Shown: piece by piece, positions 25,743 through 34,761 of the stretch
Numbering within the stretch: the first letter of the stretch is position 1
Layout of the letters: the number at the start of each line of letters is the position of its first letter
Origin: Lactiplantibacillus songbeiensis
GTDB taxonomy: Bacteria > Bacillota > Bacilli > Lactobacillales > Lactobacillaceae
Length of the DNA: 60,473 nucleotides
Assembly: GCF_005405125.1 (NCBI RefSeq)
Contig: NZ_BJDL01000014.1
Coordinates: 1 to 60,473, forward strand
Direction: 5' to 3'
Notes under the pieces: generated by a model
Databases searched by the model: none
The model's input: the letters and a program-made list of their open reading frames with translations, nothing else
Told to the model about the DNA's origin: nothing
Made by a program: the position numbers and the translations under genes

Positions 25743-26174
25743 TTAACGAATGACTAAGACTGAGATTGGCGCGTACTTGGCCATGTAGGCGGCTTGACTG
25801 CCGAAATGCTTAGTGATGCCGTGCTTGGCGAGTGAGCCAATGATCAAGATATCTGGTTGAACGTCTGGAATGACAGTTTTGACAATGGTCTCACCAGGTT
25901 CACCAGTGGCAATCATGATTTGAACGTCGGTGACCCCGGCAGCTTGGGCTTGATGTTGGTAAGTCTTCAAGTGCTGAATCAGGGCGTCGCGTTCACCGTG
26001 AACATAGTCTTTGTTCAAGGCCTGGTAGACATTCATTTGATCATCTTCTAAGACGGAAACAATCACGAGTTCGGCCGTATCCTTTTTAGCTTGTTGGACA
26101 GCATATTGAAAGGCGAGCAGGGCGTCGGGTGAGTCATCGACCCCGACTAAGATTCGTTGATATTTTGTACTCAT
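25743..26174 (-). CDS. universal stress protein, UspA family
   Basis: A 143-aa UspA-type nucleotide-binding protein. It opens with [18 protein letters not shown] (Walker-like Asp) and ends with the ATP-loop pattern [20 protein letters not shown] and APISVLVIR, close to G-x2-G-x9-G(S/T). Its ATG overlaps the mntH stop by ATGA, so it is translated with mntH. Usp genes paired with Nramp transporters are common in lactobacilli. The role of the pairing is not known. Confidence 0.92.
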   Translation of the reverse strand: MSTKYQRILVGVDDSPDALLAFQYAVQQAKKDTAELVIVSVLEDDQMNVYQALNKDYVHGERDALIQHLKTYQHQAQAAGVTDVQIMIATGEPGETIVKTVIPDVQPDILIIGSLAKHGITKHFGSQAAYMAKYAPISVLVIR

Positions 26175-27754
26175 GCAGTTTCACCTGCCTTAGCAGCTAG
26201 CTTGGCAGCGTAACGTTGATTACCACGATAGAGTTCGATGGTGGTCCACGTTAGTAACGCTAAGATAGCGATGATTAAGCTGATGGCAATGCCGTTAGCT
26301 AGATCGGTCTGACCGGCAGTTGGGTTATCGCCAAAGAAGCCGACAACTTGGGCAGGCAAGCCGATTAAGTTCAGAACAGTCAAGCCAACGACCGATAACC
26401 AGCCGAGTCCTTTAATAATCCAACTGTTCTTAAATCGATTGCCCATTTCAGCGGCACTATCAGTCATCATAAGTAACGGTAACATTGAGAATGGCAAGGC
26501 AAAGGCGAGAAAGACTTGCGAATTATTCATCAGGTCGTTCAATGCTTCGTGTTCCGCAATCGCACTCTTACCACTGGTTAGCATGACGCAAATCAGTACG
26601 GGAATCACGGATAACAGCCGAGTGACGAGGCGCCGTAACCACAGCGGCATCCGCATGTGGACGAAGCCTTCCATGATGACTTGACCGGTCAGTGTCCCAG
26701 TAATCGTTGAGTTTTGACCAGAAGCGAGTAGGGCAATGGCGAAAAGGGCGGATAGGACGCCGGATTTGGCCACGCCAATCAGTAAGCCGTTACTCAGCGT
26801 TGAGGTATTGGATAAGGCATTGTAAAGGCCGAAGAATGAAGGGTCTTTAACGGCCCCAGTCTTGAAGACCGCCACACCCATAATGAGCAGTAAGGCATTG
26901 ACGAAGAAGGCCGCAGTCAGTTGAATATTGGAATCCAAGCTAGCAAACTTCACGGTGCGGGCGACATCGTCTTCATCGTGATGATTGATTTTACGGGTCT
27001 GCGAAATCGCCGAATGTAAATACAGATTATGTGGCATGACGGTGGCGCCAATAATCCCTAATGAACCGCTTAATGGTGTCATCCCAGCGACGGTTTTCGA
27101 ACTGGAAATCGTGGCGGTAGTTGGGATTAAGCCAGCGAAGACCTGGCCCCAATTTGGCCCAGATAAGGCGACTTGGTAGACGAAGACGAAGAGAATGACC
27201 ATGATTAAGCAGACCACGATGGCTTCAATCTTGCGGAAACCAATTTTGGTTAATAATAACAAAATCAAAACATCAAAGACGGTAATGAAGACGGCAATGA
27301 TTAAAGGAATCCCAAAGAGTAAATATAACGCAATGGCCGCGCCAATCACTTCGGCAATGTCAGTGGCCATAATGGCAAATTCCGTTAAAATCCATAAAAC
27401 AATGCCGAGCTGTTTGCTGGTCCGAGCGCGAATCGCTTGGGCCAAATCCATCTGACTCACGATGCCAAGTTTGGCCGCCATGTATTGTAGCAACATCGCA
27501 ATCAAACTTGAGATCAAGATGACAGACATTAACATGTATTGAAAATTTTGCCCGCCAGTAATTGACGTGGACCAATTTCCGGGATCCATATACCCGACGG
27601 CGACTAGTGCACCAGGCCCCGAATAAGCGAATAATGTTTTCCAGAAGCCGATGTTTTTGGGCACTTCGATCTTACCATTGATTTCCTCCAGTGAGGGACC
27701 GTTCGCATATTCGATCAGTTTATGTGGCCGGTTGGAACTAGTTAGTTTCTTCAA
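26171..27754 (-). CDS. mntH: Nramp-family manganese transporter
   Basis: A 527-aa proton-coupled divalent-metal importer with about eleven membrane segments. The metal-binding DPGNW (Asp57, Asn60) is in the first helix and MPHNLYLHS in the sixth supplies the Met ligand. The start is a TTG at 27754 behind AAAGGTGG six bases away; no ATG fits. Lactobacilli rely on high manganese, and MntH is their usual high-affinity uptake route. An inverted repeat at 27832-27854 could bind a regulator such as MntR, but I cannot show it. Confidence 0.94.
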   Translation of the reverse strand: MKKLTSSNRPHKLIEYANGPSLEEINGKIEVPKNIGFWKTLFAYSGPGALVAVGYMDPGNWSTSITGGQNFQYMLMSVILISSLIAMLLQYMAAKLGIVSQMDLAQAIRARTSKQLGIVLWILTEFAIMATDIAEVIGAAIALYLLFGIPLIIAVFITVFDVLILLLLTKIGFRKIEAIVVCLIMVILFVFVYQVALSGPNWGQVFAGLIPTTATISSSKTVAGMTPLSGSLGIIGATVMPHNLYLHSAISQTRKINHHDEDDVARTVKFASLDSNIQLTAAFFVNALLLIMGVAVFKTGAVKDPSFFGLYNALSNTSTLSNGLLIGVAKSGVLSALFAIALLASGQNSTITGTLTGQVIMEGFVHMRMPLWLRRLVTRLLSVIPVLICVMLTSGKSAIAEHEALNDLMNNSQVFLAFALPFSMLPLLMMTDSAAEMGNRFKNSWIIKGLGWLSVVGLTVLNLIGLPAQVVGFFGDNPTAGQTDLANGIAISLIIAILALLTWTTIELYRGNQRYAAKLAAKAGETA

Positions 27755-27831
27755 GGTAAACCCACCTTTCTTATTTCTGAATCGGCTTCATTGTACTCGG
27801 GTTTAAAATTGAAACCGTCAAAAACCAGTGA

Positions 27832-27854
27832 TTTAACGGTGAGTTGCCGTTAAA
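27832..27854. promoter_or_regulatory. inverted repeat upstream of mntH
   Basis: TTTAACGG and CCGTTAAA, perfect 8-bp arms with a 7-base spacer, about 80 bp before the mntH start. A candidate operator. It is not a clear match to any MntR or Fur consensus I know. Confidence 0.4.
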
Positions 27855-27910
27855 AATGTGTAGTTGGGGTAAAGGGCGTTAACTTACTATTAGTTGTTGG
27901 GGGTGGTTGC

Positions 27911-28056
27911 CACTCTGGTTGGTCCAGAATTGGCTGGAACGTGGTGGCCACGTTTATGAGCCGAAGGGCGGTCTCATAAATCGGGCTTTCACTAGAACGG
28001 GAAAAGCACCCGTCCAAGTGAAACGACACCACTGAGCATCATCCAGCCCGCCCGCG
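27911..28056 (-). repeat. cloverleaf repeat, family 1, copy 7
   Basis: Hairpin 1 reads TTTCACTTGGACGGG with CCCGTTCTAGTGAAA. Hairpin 2 is the unusual TTATGAG/CTCATAA. Both are compensated on the two sides. Confidence 0.87.
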
Positions 28057-28270
28057 CTAAATTGGTGATTCTTTTTTAGTTTGCATTAATCATCGATGGA
28101 TTAATTGATTTAAGATAGCCTGTCCAATGGTAAGAGCCAGGTAGATGAATTTTAATTTTACAAAGTAATCGGCGTTAGCTAGTAGGGATGAAGCCATGTT
28201 TGGCTGTTGTCCTGGGTAGCTTGGTTAATATTAGGTTGAGCGTAAAAAATATCATTATGTTAGTTAACGC

Positions 28271-28416
28271 CGGGCGGGCCGAAATTGGCTCAGTGGTGTC
28301 GTTGATCTTAGTCGATGGGGTGTTCATCGGCTTAGATCAAGCCCGGCTTGTGAGACCGATTTTTGGCTCACAAACGCGGCCACCACGTTCCAGTCGATTT
28401 CGGACCAACCAGAGTG
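28271..28416 (+). repeat. cloverleaf repeat, family 1, copy 8
   Basis: Hairpin 1 is TTGATCTTAGTCGATG with CATCGGCTTAGATCAA. Hairpin 2 is TTGTGAG/CTCACAA. The outer stem changes to CCGAAAT/ATTTCGG, again on both strands. It lies upstream of the PTS gene. Confidence 0.88.
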
Positions 28417-28560
28417 ACAAGTTTAATCAATCGTCAACAGTAGTTAACAGGCTTTGTATGTATATTGTGTTAACAAACTAAGGCAAATAAGTGTAAATAT
28501 TCACAAATCAGTTTAGTAAGGTGCCCTTGACGGTAAAAATATGGTAAAGTCATCCTAGAA

Positions 28561-28578
28561 AGTTTACTATCAAGCTAA
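28561..28578 (+). promoter_or_regulatory. 18-bp element shared by PTS and cytochrome-b5 leaders (copy 1)
   Basis: AGTTTACTATCAAGCTAA, 70 bases before the PTS start. It matches 17 of 18 bases with 30625-30642 upstream of the next gene. It may be an operator or an antitermination/leader element. Confidence 0.45.
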
Positions 28579-28648
28579 CTAATGAGTCAGAGCGTTAATT
28601 TGCGAAATTTGCGAACGAACCAGTGTCAAGCTATAAGGAGTGGGCAGC

Positions 28649-30589
28649 ATGTCAGTAACAACGAGTACAATTATTCCAGTCGTCGCCCCCGTTACCGGCC
28701 AAATGATTAATTTGGCAACGGTTTCGGACTCAGTCTTTTCACGGGGATTGTTAGGGGCTGGCTGTGGCTTTATTCCACAGACGGATCAGATTGTGGCGCC
28801 CGTTGCTGGTGAAGTGACCATGATTGCCAAAACCAAGCATGCCCTGGGGTTTAAGACGAAAAATGGACTGGAATTTTTATTGCATCTCGGGTTGGATACT
28901 GTTGAATTAGCGGGGACGCCATTTCGGTTGACCGTCAAAGTGGGTGATTACGTGACAGCTGGTCAGTTGATTGCCCAGATGGACGTGGCGGCGGTGGCCG
29001 CCGCTGGTAAAAAAACGACGGTTTTACTAACGATTACCAATGCTGCTGAACGGGTGCATGCCTTACTATTAGCTGCCAGTAATCAGGTTCATCCAGCTGG
29101 GACGGTAATTGCTGGGATTACGCTGAATATGGCGGCTAATCATGAGGTTGGAACAATCGGACCGCCAGCACCGTCGACCGCGACATTGGCCAACGCCATT
29201 ATTCAAGCGGTAGGTGGTCCTAGTAATATTGTCAACGTCATTCATTGTATGACGCGATTGCGATTTTATTTAAAGGATGCTAGCTTAGCGAATGATGTGG
29301 CAGTTGCGCGACTCGATGGTGTGTTAGAAGTTGCGCGAGCGAGTGGTCAATATCAGGTGGTCATTGGATCAACAGTGGCTGAGGTGTATGCGGCGATGTT
29401 GCCGCAACTTGGGGTGTCGGCAGATGACAAGGCTGTCGACAGTTCCGACTTACCGCCGACTCGAACTTTCTTCGGCAAAGTTCGGCGCCGGTTAAGTCAA
29501 TTTATTGGTGTGATGACGGCGGCAATGTTTCCCATTATTAGTCTCTTGGCGGGGGCCGGGTTACTAAAAGGGGTACTGGCAGCGATTGTCGGGTTTAAAC
29601 TATTGGCGCCGAGCAGTGGCACTTATTTGGTCTTGAATGCCGTTAGCGATGCGGTATTCTACTTTTTACCAGTCATGTTAGGCTTTACAGCGGCCAAACG
29701 GTTAGGGTCGAATCCGGTCACGTTAGCGGTGGTTGGGGCGGTGCTTACTTATCCAGCTTTAGTTACCGCCGCTCAAAAGGCAAGTACCGCGCATATCAGT
29801 TTCATGGGGTTGCCGTTGACGCTAATGAATTATACGGCGGCGGTTTTTCCAATGATTGTGGCGGCTTGGTTAGGCAAGTATGTTGAGCGTGGCCTCAAAC
29901 GGGGATTACCCGCGTATTTACAAGGGGTCTTACTGCCGATTTTAGAAGTGATTTTTTTGAGTGGCGTGATCTTGATTGGAATTGGGCCACTGACGACTTA
30001 TCTTAGCCAGGGCTTGGCTAACGGTATCGTGGCATTGTATCGGTTAAGCCCCGCGGTTTCAGGACTTATTATCGGTGGTGTCTATCAGGTCTTAGTGATC
30101 TTTGGGTTACACTGGGGCTTGGTGCCTGTCGTGATCAATGATTTAGCGACGAATGGGCATAGCTATTTGAATGCGATTATCTCCTTAACGATGGTGGCGC
30201 AAGGTGGGGCCGCTTTGGCGGTCGGCTTGCGGGCCAAACAGTCGCGCGTCCGACATTTATCAGTTGCCGCCGCGGTGGCCGCTTTTTGTGGTATTACTGA
30301 ACCGGCATTGTACGGGTTTAATCTGAAGTATAAACGGTTATTTGTGGCAGCAAGTTTGGCGAGTGCCATCGGTGGGCTAGTCGCTGGCATTTTGCGAGTT
30401 AATAACTATGCCTTATCTGGGTCATTGATTGGTTTTCCAGCGTTTATTACACCCGGTGTGGGAATTGGACCGAACTTTTATGGGTACCTAATCTCACACT
30501 ATGGGACATTAGTCGTGGCTTTAGGGTTGGCATTGGTCTTGAGTTTCGGTCAACATTTTCAAGCTAAATCAGCATTACCGGCTGCTTAA
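28649..30589 (+). CDS. PTS permease, glucose/beta-glucoside superfamily, domain order IIA-IIB-IIC
   Basis: A 646-aa phosphotransferase permease that imports and phosphorylates a sugar. IIA of the glucose type is at residues 1-160, with the phosphorylated His79 in LLHLGLDTVEL. IIB is at about 175-260, with Cys200 in NVIHCMTRLRF. IIC is at about 280-640, with about ten membrane segments and GITEPALYG. The A-B-C order is unusual, since sucrose/beta-glucoside permeases are normally B-C-A. The chosen ATG has AAGGAG eight bases before it; a GTG nine bases upstream is the alternative. No glycosidase or antiterminator is adjacent, so the sugar (sucrose, trehalose, beta-glucoside or GlcNAc class) stays open. 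Confidence 0.88.
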   Translation: MSVTTSTIIPVVAPVTGQMINLATVSDSVFSRGLLGAGCGFIPQTDQIVAPVAGEVTMIAKTKHALGFKTKNGLEFLLHLGLDTVELAGTPFRLTVKVGDYVTAGQLIAQMDVAAVAAAGKKTTVLLTITNAAERVHALLLAASNQVHPAGTVIAGITLNMAANHEVGTIGPPAPSTATLANAIIQAVGGPSNIVNVIHCMTRLRFYLKDASLANDVAVARLDGVLEVARASGQYQVVIGSTVAEVYAAMLPQLGVSADDKAVDSSDLPPTRTFFGKVRRRLSQFIGVMTAAMFPIISLLAGAGLLKGVLAAIVGFKLLAPSSGTYLVLNAVSDAVFYFLPVMLGFTAAKRLGSNPVTLAVVGAVLTYPALVTAAQKASTAHISFMGLPLTLMNYTAAVFPMIVAAWLGKYVERGLKRGLPAYLQGVLLPILEVIFLSGVILIGIGPLTTYLSQGLANGIVALYRLSPAVSGLIIGGVYQVLVIFGLHWGLVPVVINDLATNGHSYLNAIISLTMVAQGGAALAVGLRAKQSRVRHLSVAAAVAAFCGITEPALYGFNLKYKRLFVAASLASAIGGLVAGILRVNNYALSGSLIGFPAFITPGVGIGPNFYGYLISHYGTLVVALGLALVLSFGQHFQAKSALPAA

Positions 30590-30624
30590 TTGAAAGCGGA
30601 TTACTTGCTTTTATTTGGTAGGTC

Positions 30625-30642
30625 AGTTTACTATTAAGCTAA
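30625..30642 (+). promoter_or_regulatory. 18-bp shared element (copy 2)
   Basis: AGTTTACTATTAAGCTAA, within the near-palindrome CAGTTTA...TAAACTG (30624-30646), 20 bases before the cytochrome-b5-like start. See 28561-28578. Confidence 0.45.
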
Positions 30643-30662
30643 ACTGATAAGGAGTGATTCGA

Positions 30663-30902
30663 ATGAGTGAAGCAACTTTTAATCAAGCAGAATTAGCAAA
30701 ATATAACGGTCAGGATGGTCAACCGGCTTACGTTGCGGTCGATGGTGTTGTCTACGATGTCACTGGTGTCGCGGCGTGGGCCGGCGGCAAGCATCATGGT
30801 AACCTGGCTGGTCAAGAATTAACTAAAGTGATCGATGAAGACTCACCGCATGGTCGGCGAGTCCTTGAAAAGCTGACAGTAGTTGGTAAGTACGTGGTAT
30901 AA
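30663..30902 (+). CDS. small cytochrome b5-like haem/steroid-binding domain protein
   Basis: A 79-aa protein made almost entirely of one cytochrome-b5-like domain. It has the family pattern FNQAELAKYNGQDGQPAYVAVDGVVYDVT, then W-x-G-G-K-H-H-G, then LTKVIDEDSPHGRRVLEKL and VVGKY. The HPGG haem loop of true b5 reads GGKHHGN, so one axial His may remain but haem binding is unproven. ATG 30663 has AAGGAG eight bases upstream. A terminator follows directly. It lies 73 bp behind the PTS gene, whose leader element is repeated before it, hinting at common control. Confidence 0.85.
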   Translation: MSEATFNQAELAKYNGQDGQPAYVAVDGVVYDVTGVAAWAGGKHHGNLAGQELTKVIDEDSPHGRRVLEKLTVVGKYVV

Positions 30903-30913
30903 AAATATTTTTT

Positions 30914-30944
30914 GAGCCTGAAGCTTAATTCAGGCTCTTTTTTT
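30914..30944 (+). terminator. terminator after the b5-like gene
   Basis: GAGCCTGAA (30914-30922) pairs with TTCAGGCTC (30929-30937), followed by seven or more T. Confidence 0.9.
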
Positions 30945-30970
30945 ATGTGATGTTAGTTGGATTAAATTGC

Positions 30971-31113
30971 CACTCTGGTTGGGCCAGAATCGGCTGGAAC
31001 GTGGTGGCCACGTTTTCGAGCCATAGTGCGGTCTCGAAAGCCGGGCTTTATCTAAGTCGGAAAATCACCGACCAAGATAAACGACACCACTGAGCCAATC
31101 CTGGCCCGCCCGA
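30971..31113 (-). repeat. cloverleaf repeat, family 1, copy 9
   Basis: Hairpin 1 is TTTATCTTGGTCGG type and hairpin 2 is TTTCGAG/CTCGAAA. It is the left half of composite 30971-31297. Confidence 0.88.
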
Positions 31114-31149
31114 CGTTAATTAACGATTGATTACTTTTAGTTCAGTCGG

Positions 31150-31297
31150 TTAGCTGAGCCGTTGGTTTCTAAAATACTTAGCCGTGTCGTTGGTCTTAGT
31201 GTGAGTGTTTAGACCAAGGCCAGTTTTAAAAATCGCCCTTTGGCTACCAAATGGCCCATCGCGTTCTAGTATTTTAGAAGCTAGTCGACAGACGGCG
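31150..31297 (+). repeat. cloverleaf repeat, family 2, copy 3 (diverged)
   Basis: It keeps the TAAAATACTTAGCCGTGTCGTTGG motif class and the TTGGTCTTAG hairpin. The outer stem is weakened (TTGGTTTCTAAAATACT with AGTATTTTAGAAGCTAG). Confidence 0.7.
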
Positions 31298-31428
31298 ATG
31301 TTAAGGTCAACCTTTTTTAAACCGAAAATGTAACCGTTCCATAATTTGTAATCAAATTGTTACTTATGAAGCCCCACAATGGCATGCTATAGTAATCACT
31401 CGTAACTAAGGAATAGGAGTGTGCATAT

Positions 31429-31932
31429 ATGCCACGTAATTGGAAAGAAGAAGTTGTGTTTACGGCGATTATGGCGGGGTTAATGGTGTTTGTGATGACG
31501 GCGTATAACGTCACGATGGCCCAGGGATTCAGCAACGGCTTAGTTCTGGCAATCTTGAGCGGGTATCCGCTGGGGTTGTTAGTGGCAATTATCTTAGACA
31601 TGTTGGTCGTTGGACCAATTGCCAAAGGCTTGGCTTTCAAATATATCATTAATGATTACATGCGGAAAAAGACGGTTTTAATTGGAATAACGATCTCAGT
31701 TTTAATGGTCCTTGGCATGGTAACTTGCATGTCCCTGTTTGGGATTGCGGTGGAAGGCGAATTAAGTGGCGCCCATGTATTGGCAACGTATGGCCATACT
31801 TGGCTCTTTAATTTAATTGTCGCATTACCCTTACAACTGATCATTGTCGGGCCAATCGCCCGGGCTGTCTTAGGAAAGATGCAGGTCGCAACCGCTAAAC
31901 GTGAAGCTGACGCGGTGACCGAAAAAGATTAG
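31429..31932 (+). CDS. DUF2798 membrane protein
   Basis: A 167-aa protein with four membrane segments built from two repeats of the DUF2798 unit. Each repeat has a helix, a long loop, then a second helix ending in a P-x-x-x-x-V-G-P-I-A pattern (DMLVVGPIAKG and LQLIIVGPIAR). The function of the family is unknown. AGGAG precedes the ATG by about nine bases. It stands alone between a repeat composite and a terminator. Confidence 0.85.
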   Translation: MPRNWKEEVVFTAIMAGLMVFVMTAYNVTMAQGFSNGLVLAILSGYPLGLLVAIILDMLVVGPIAKGLAFKYIINDYMRKKTVLIGITISVLMVLGMVTCMSLFGIAVEGELSGAHVLATYGHTWLFNLIVALPLQLIIVGPIARAVLGKMQVATAKREADAVTEKD

Positions 31933-31939
31933 GTTAACG

Positions 31940-31972
31940 AAAAGGTGTTGGAAAAATTCCAGCGCCTTTTTT
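31940..31972 (+). terminator. terminator after the DUF2798 gene
   Basis: AAAAGGTGTTGGAA pairs with TTCCAGCGCCTTTT (one or two mismatches), followed by T residues. Confidence 0.8.
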
Positions 31973-32077
31973 GTTGCGCTAAAGAAGCGTTTTAACCCAA
32001 TTTGGATCCCAAAAAGGCACAAATTAAAGCAAATAACTAAAGGTGCCGATTATTAAGCGGCTTGATTAAACGATTCG

Positions 32078-32125
32078 AAAGTGGTGTCCAACCCTGGTAA
32101 ATCAGGATTGAACGCCACCTTTTTG
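32078..32125 (+). terminator. second terminator-like hairpin, no gene assigned
   Basis: AAAGTGGTGTCCAACCCTG pairs with CAGGATTGAACGCCACCTTT (several wobbles), with a following T-run. It sits 100 bases after the previous terminator with no gene between, so it may mark a lost gene or attenuate msmX expression. Confidence 0.5.
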
Positions 32126-32161
32126 CTTAAGAATCGCGCCGTGACGAATAACCGTAAAAGT

Positions 32162-32191
32162 TTGTGATTGGAAACGGTTACCAGCTATAAT
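32162..32191 (+). promoter_or_regulatory. msmX promoter with internal cre-like site
   Basis: TTGTGA (-35) and TATAAT (32186-32191, -10) are 18 bp apart. In the spacer TGGAAACGGTTACC (32169-32182) matches the CcpA cre consensus TGNAANCGNTNNCA except at the last base. This placement would give carbon catabolite repression. Confidence 0.6.
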
Positions 32192-32252
32192 CAGCTTTGT
32201 TAAATGAACGACCAAAACAAAAATTAGGGTTATTTAGAAAGGGGCAAGTGAA

Positions 32253-33356
32253 ATGGCTGAAATTGCACTTGAACATATTTATAAGAAATATGACGGCAAC
32301 CCGGAATATTCGGTAACGGATTTCAATCTGCATATGCAGGATGATGAATTTATCGTCTTTGTCGGGCCGTCTGGTTGTGGGAAATCGACCGTCTTACGCA
32401 TGATTGCGGGGCTGGAATCAATTACCAAGGGAAATGTCCGAGTTGGTGATCAAGTCGTGAATCGGATGGCACCCAAGGATCGCGACATCGCGATGGTTTT
32501 CCAAAATTATGCGTTGTATCCCAATATGAATGTCTATAACAACATGGCGTTTGGATTGAAGATCAAGCATGAGGATAAAGCTGAGATTGACAAGCGGGTT
32601 AAAAATGCCGCTGAAATTCTAGGGCTGGAAGATTATCTGGATCGTAAACCAGCCGCGTTATCAGGTGGGCAACGGCAACGGGTTGCGCTAGGTCGGGCGA
32701 TTGTCCGCGATGCCAAGTTGTTCTTGTTAGATGAACCATTATCTAACTTGGATGCTAAGTTGCGGGTTCAGATGCGGACACAAATTGCACAGTTACATCA
32801 GCGTTTAAAAACGAACATGATCTACGTGACCCATGACCAAGTTGAAGCGATGACCATGGCTGACCGGATTGTGATTATGAAGGCCGGCGTTGTGCAACAG
32901 ATTGGGACGCCGAGTGAATTATATAACGAACCGGTCAATCAATTCGTGGCGGGCTTTATCGGTTCACCAGGGATGAACTTCTTTAATGCCAAGCTGGTTG
33001 ACGGTCAAGTTATCAATGACGCTGGCTTAACGGTGACCGTGCCAGAAGGAAAGCTCAAAGGTTTAGTTGAAAAGGGTTATAACGGTAAACCGATTATTGT
33101 CGGAATTCGACCAGAAGATATTCATACGGAACAGATTGCGATTCAAGCCATGGCTGATGCAGTGGTCAATGCTGAAGTTGAAGTTTCAGAACTCTTAGGC
33201 GCCGAATCGATGTTGTATTCCAAGATTGGTGACAGTAAGTTTGTTGCCCAAGTGGATGCCCGTGATTACCACGAACCGGGGACCACGGTGAAGATGGCCT
33301 TTGAAATGAGTAAGGCGCATTTCTTTGATCCTGAGTCACAGTTAACAATCGAATAG
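32253..33356 (+). CDS. msmX: sugar ABC transporter ATPase, MsmX/UgpC type
   Basis: A 367-aa ATPase that powers carbohydrate importers. Walker A is GPSGCGKST, followed by the Q-loop VFQNYALYP. The signature is LSGGQRQR, Walker B is LFLLDEPLSNLD, and the switch His lies in YVTHDQ. The C-terminal regulatory TOBE/OB region (about 240-367) contains GIRPEDIH. MsmX-type ATPases serve several permeases. The LplB/YtcP importer at 34.8-38.3 kb has no ATPase of its own, so this is its natural partner. Twelve bases separate it from the ROK kinase gene, so they are one operon under the cre-bearing promoter. Confidence 0.93.
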   Translation: MAEIALEHIYKKYDGNPEYSVTDFNLHMQDDEFIVFVGPSGCGKSTVLRMIAGLESITKGNVRVGDQVVNRMAPKDRDIAMVFQNYALYPNMNVYNNMAFGLKIKHEDKAEIDKRVKNAAEILGLEDYLDRKPAALSGGQRQRVALGRAIVRDAKLFLLDEPLSNLDAKLRVQMRTQIAQLHQRLKTNMIYVTHDQVEAMTMADRIVIMKAGVVQQIGTPSELYNEPVNQFVAGFIGSPGMNFFNAKLVDGQVINDAGLTVTVPEGKLKGLVEKGYNGKPIIVGIRPEDIHTEQIAIQAMADAVVNAEVEVSELLGAESMLYSKIGDSKFVAQVDARDYHEPGTTVKMAFEMSKAHFFDPESQLTIE

Positions 33357-33367
33357 GAGGGCTGACG

Positions 33368-34249
33368 ATGCGATTAGGTGCAATTGAAGCCGGTGGCACG
33401 AAGTTTGTTTGTGGTATCGGCGATGAGACGGGACAGGTTAGTGAACAATTACGAATCCCAACCACGACGCCAGCCGTGACGTTAGCGGCGGTTGTTGACT
33501 TCTTTCAGGAACATCCAGTTGACGCGATCGGGATTGGGTCATTTGGGCCGATTGGCGTGAACCCCCAACACCGAGATTTCGGGTATATTACGCAAACGCC
33601 TAAAGCTGGTTGGGAAAATGTTAACTTCCTAGGTTATATGCGTACTCATTTGAATATTCCGATTTATTGGACGACTGATGTTAATGTCGCAGCGTATGGT
33701 GAATACCGGCTGGGTGCCGCTAAGAATGTTGAGAACTTAGTCTACTTTACAGTGGGAACGGGGATCGGAGCTGGGGTCATTTATCAAGGTCACTTTTTAC
33801 AAGGTTTTAATCATCTGGAAGCGGGGCACATCTTTGTGAACCATCGTCCAGATGATGATTTCGCCGGTGTTTGTCCGTATCACGGGGATTGTTTAGAGGG
33901 ACTTGCGTCGGGTCCGGCGCTAGAACAACGATTTGGTCAACCAGCCCAAGCATTAGCGGCCAATCCCGTTGTCTGGGAGTTGGAAGCTGATTATATCGCC
34001 CAAGCTTGCGTAAATTACACATTGAGTTATTCCCCCGATCGGATTGTGATTGGCGGTGGGGTCATGCATCAGGAGCAATTATTTCCATTGATTCGCCAAG
34101 CATTTAAGTCCCAACTGGCCGGGTATACGACTACGCCAGAGCTGAACAGCTATATTCAACGGATTGCGTTAAATGATGATGCTGGCTTAACAGGTTGCTT
34201 ATTATTGGCTAAAGATCTGATTGATTCAGGACAGACGGTTGGGGCTTAA
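33368..34249 (+). CDS. ROK family sugar kinase, fructokinase type
   Basis: A 293-aa ROK kinase. The N-terminal phosphate loop is GAIEAGGTKFVCGIGD. The catalytic Asp lies in WTTDVNVAAYGE. The zinc site H-x(n)-C-x2-H-x2-C is present as GHIFVNHRPDDDF then CPYHGDCLEG. This N-terminus and zinc pattern is that of bacterial fructokinases (ScrK/GmuE class), which can also act on mannose. AGGAGGG precedes the ATG. With the mannosidase genes downstream, phosphorylation of mannose or fructose is the likely job. The exact sugar is not shown by sequence. Confidence 0.87.
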   Translation: MRLGAIEAGGTKFVCGIGDETGQVSEQLRIPTTTPAVTLAAVVDFFQEHPVDAIGIGSFGPIGVNPQHRDFGYITQTPKAGWENVNFLGYMRTHLNIPIYWTTDVNVAAYGEYRLGAAKNVENLVYFTVGTGIGAGVIYQGHFLQGFNHLEAGHIFVNHRPDDDFAGVCPYHGDCLEGLASGPALEQRFGQPAQALAANPVVWELEADYIAQACVNYTLSYSPDRIVIGGGVMHQEQLFPLIRQAFKSQLAGYTTTPELNSYIQRIALNDDAGLTGCLLLAKDLIDSGQTVGA

Positions 34250-34263
34250 GGCTGCGACTAATT

Positions 34264-34432
34264 AGCCGTCTCCGTTGACCAGCATGTTCGCGGTGGAGCA
34301 GACCTGCAGCCAAAGTGCGGTCTGCAGGGCACTTGTTAGCCGAAAGTCACGTCTAACAAGCTGGCCCAGACACTAAGACCGGAAAACCACCGTTCTAAGT
34401 GTCTCGACACGGCGAACATACTGGTCACTGCG
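34264..34432 (+). repeat. cloverleaf repeat, family 3
   Basis: The outer stem is GACCAGCATGTTCGC (34277-34291) with 34412-34426, 14 of 15 paired. It encloses three hairpins: CCTGCAG/CTGCAGG (34303-34309/34322-34328), CTTGTTAG/CTAACAAG (34332-34339/34353-34360) and AGACACTAAGACCGG with CCGTTCTAAGTGTCT (34368-34404). The last repeats the central mismatch of family 1 hairpin 1, and CGACACGG recalls the family 1/2 junction. Confidence 0.8.
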
Positions 34433-34501
34433 ACTATGATTGATGGTATCACCTAGAATATTAGGTTAATCAACTTAGATTGTTTTAAATGATGATAGTT
34501 A

Positions 34502-34653
34502 GCGCAGGTTGGGCCGGATGATGCTCAGTGGTGTCGTTTGACTTAGCCGAGTGTACTTTGCTCGGGTTAGTCAAAGTCCGGCTTGCGAGACCGTTCTGTG
34601 GCTCGCAAACGTGGCCACCACGTTCCAGCATCAATCCAGCCCAACCGGAGCGG
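34502..34653 (+). repeat. cloverleaf repeat, family 1, copy 10
   Basis: Hairpin 1 is TTTGACTTAGCCGAG with CTCGGGTTAGTCAAA. Hairpin 2 is TTGCGAG/CTCGCAA. The outer stem is GGGCCGGAT/ATCCAGCCC. It lies between the family 3 element and the cre of the importer operon. Confidence 0.88.
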
Positions 34654-34714
34654 CAAAAATGAACCTTAATTATATAGATAAAGGCCTTAACTTTATGCCT
34701 AGTTTTAGTTTAGT

Positions 34715-34728
34715 TGTAAGCGCTACAA
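34715..34728 (+). promoter_or_regulatory. cre site upstream of the glycan importer operon
   Basis: TGTAAGCGCTACAA is a near-ideal CcpA operator, 34 bases before the first permease gene. It implies repression by preferred sugars. Confidence 0.75.
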
Positions 34729-34761
34729 TACACTTGTCAAATTAAGAAAGGAGTGGGGAAG

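Noticed and set aside
27850-28481. Small open frames at 27850-28032 and 28188-28481
   Set aside because: They run through cloverleaf repeats and similar frames recur in other copies; they are shadows of the repeats.
33166-33465. Minus-strand frame across the msmX/ROK junction
   Set aside because: It crosses two well-supported plus-strand genes and has no motif or ribosome site.
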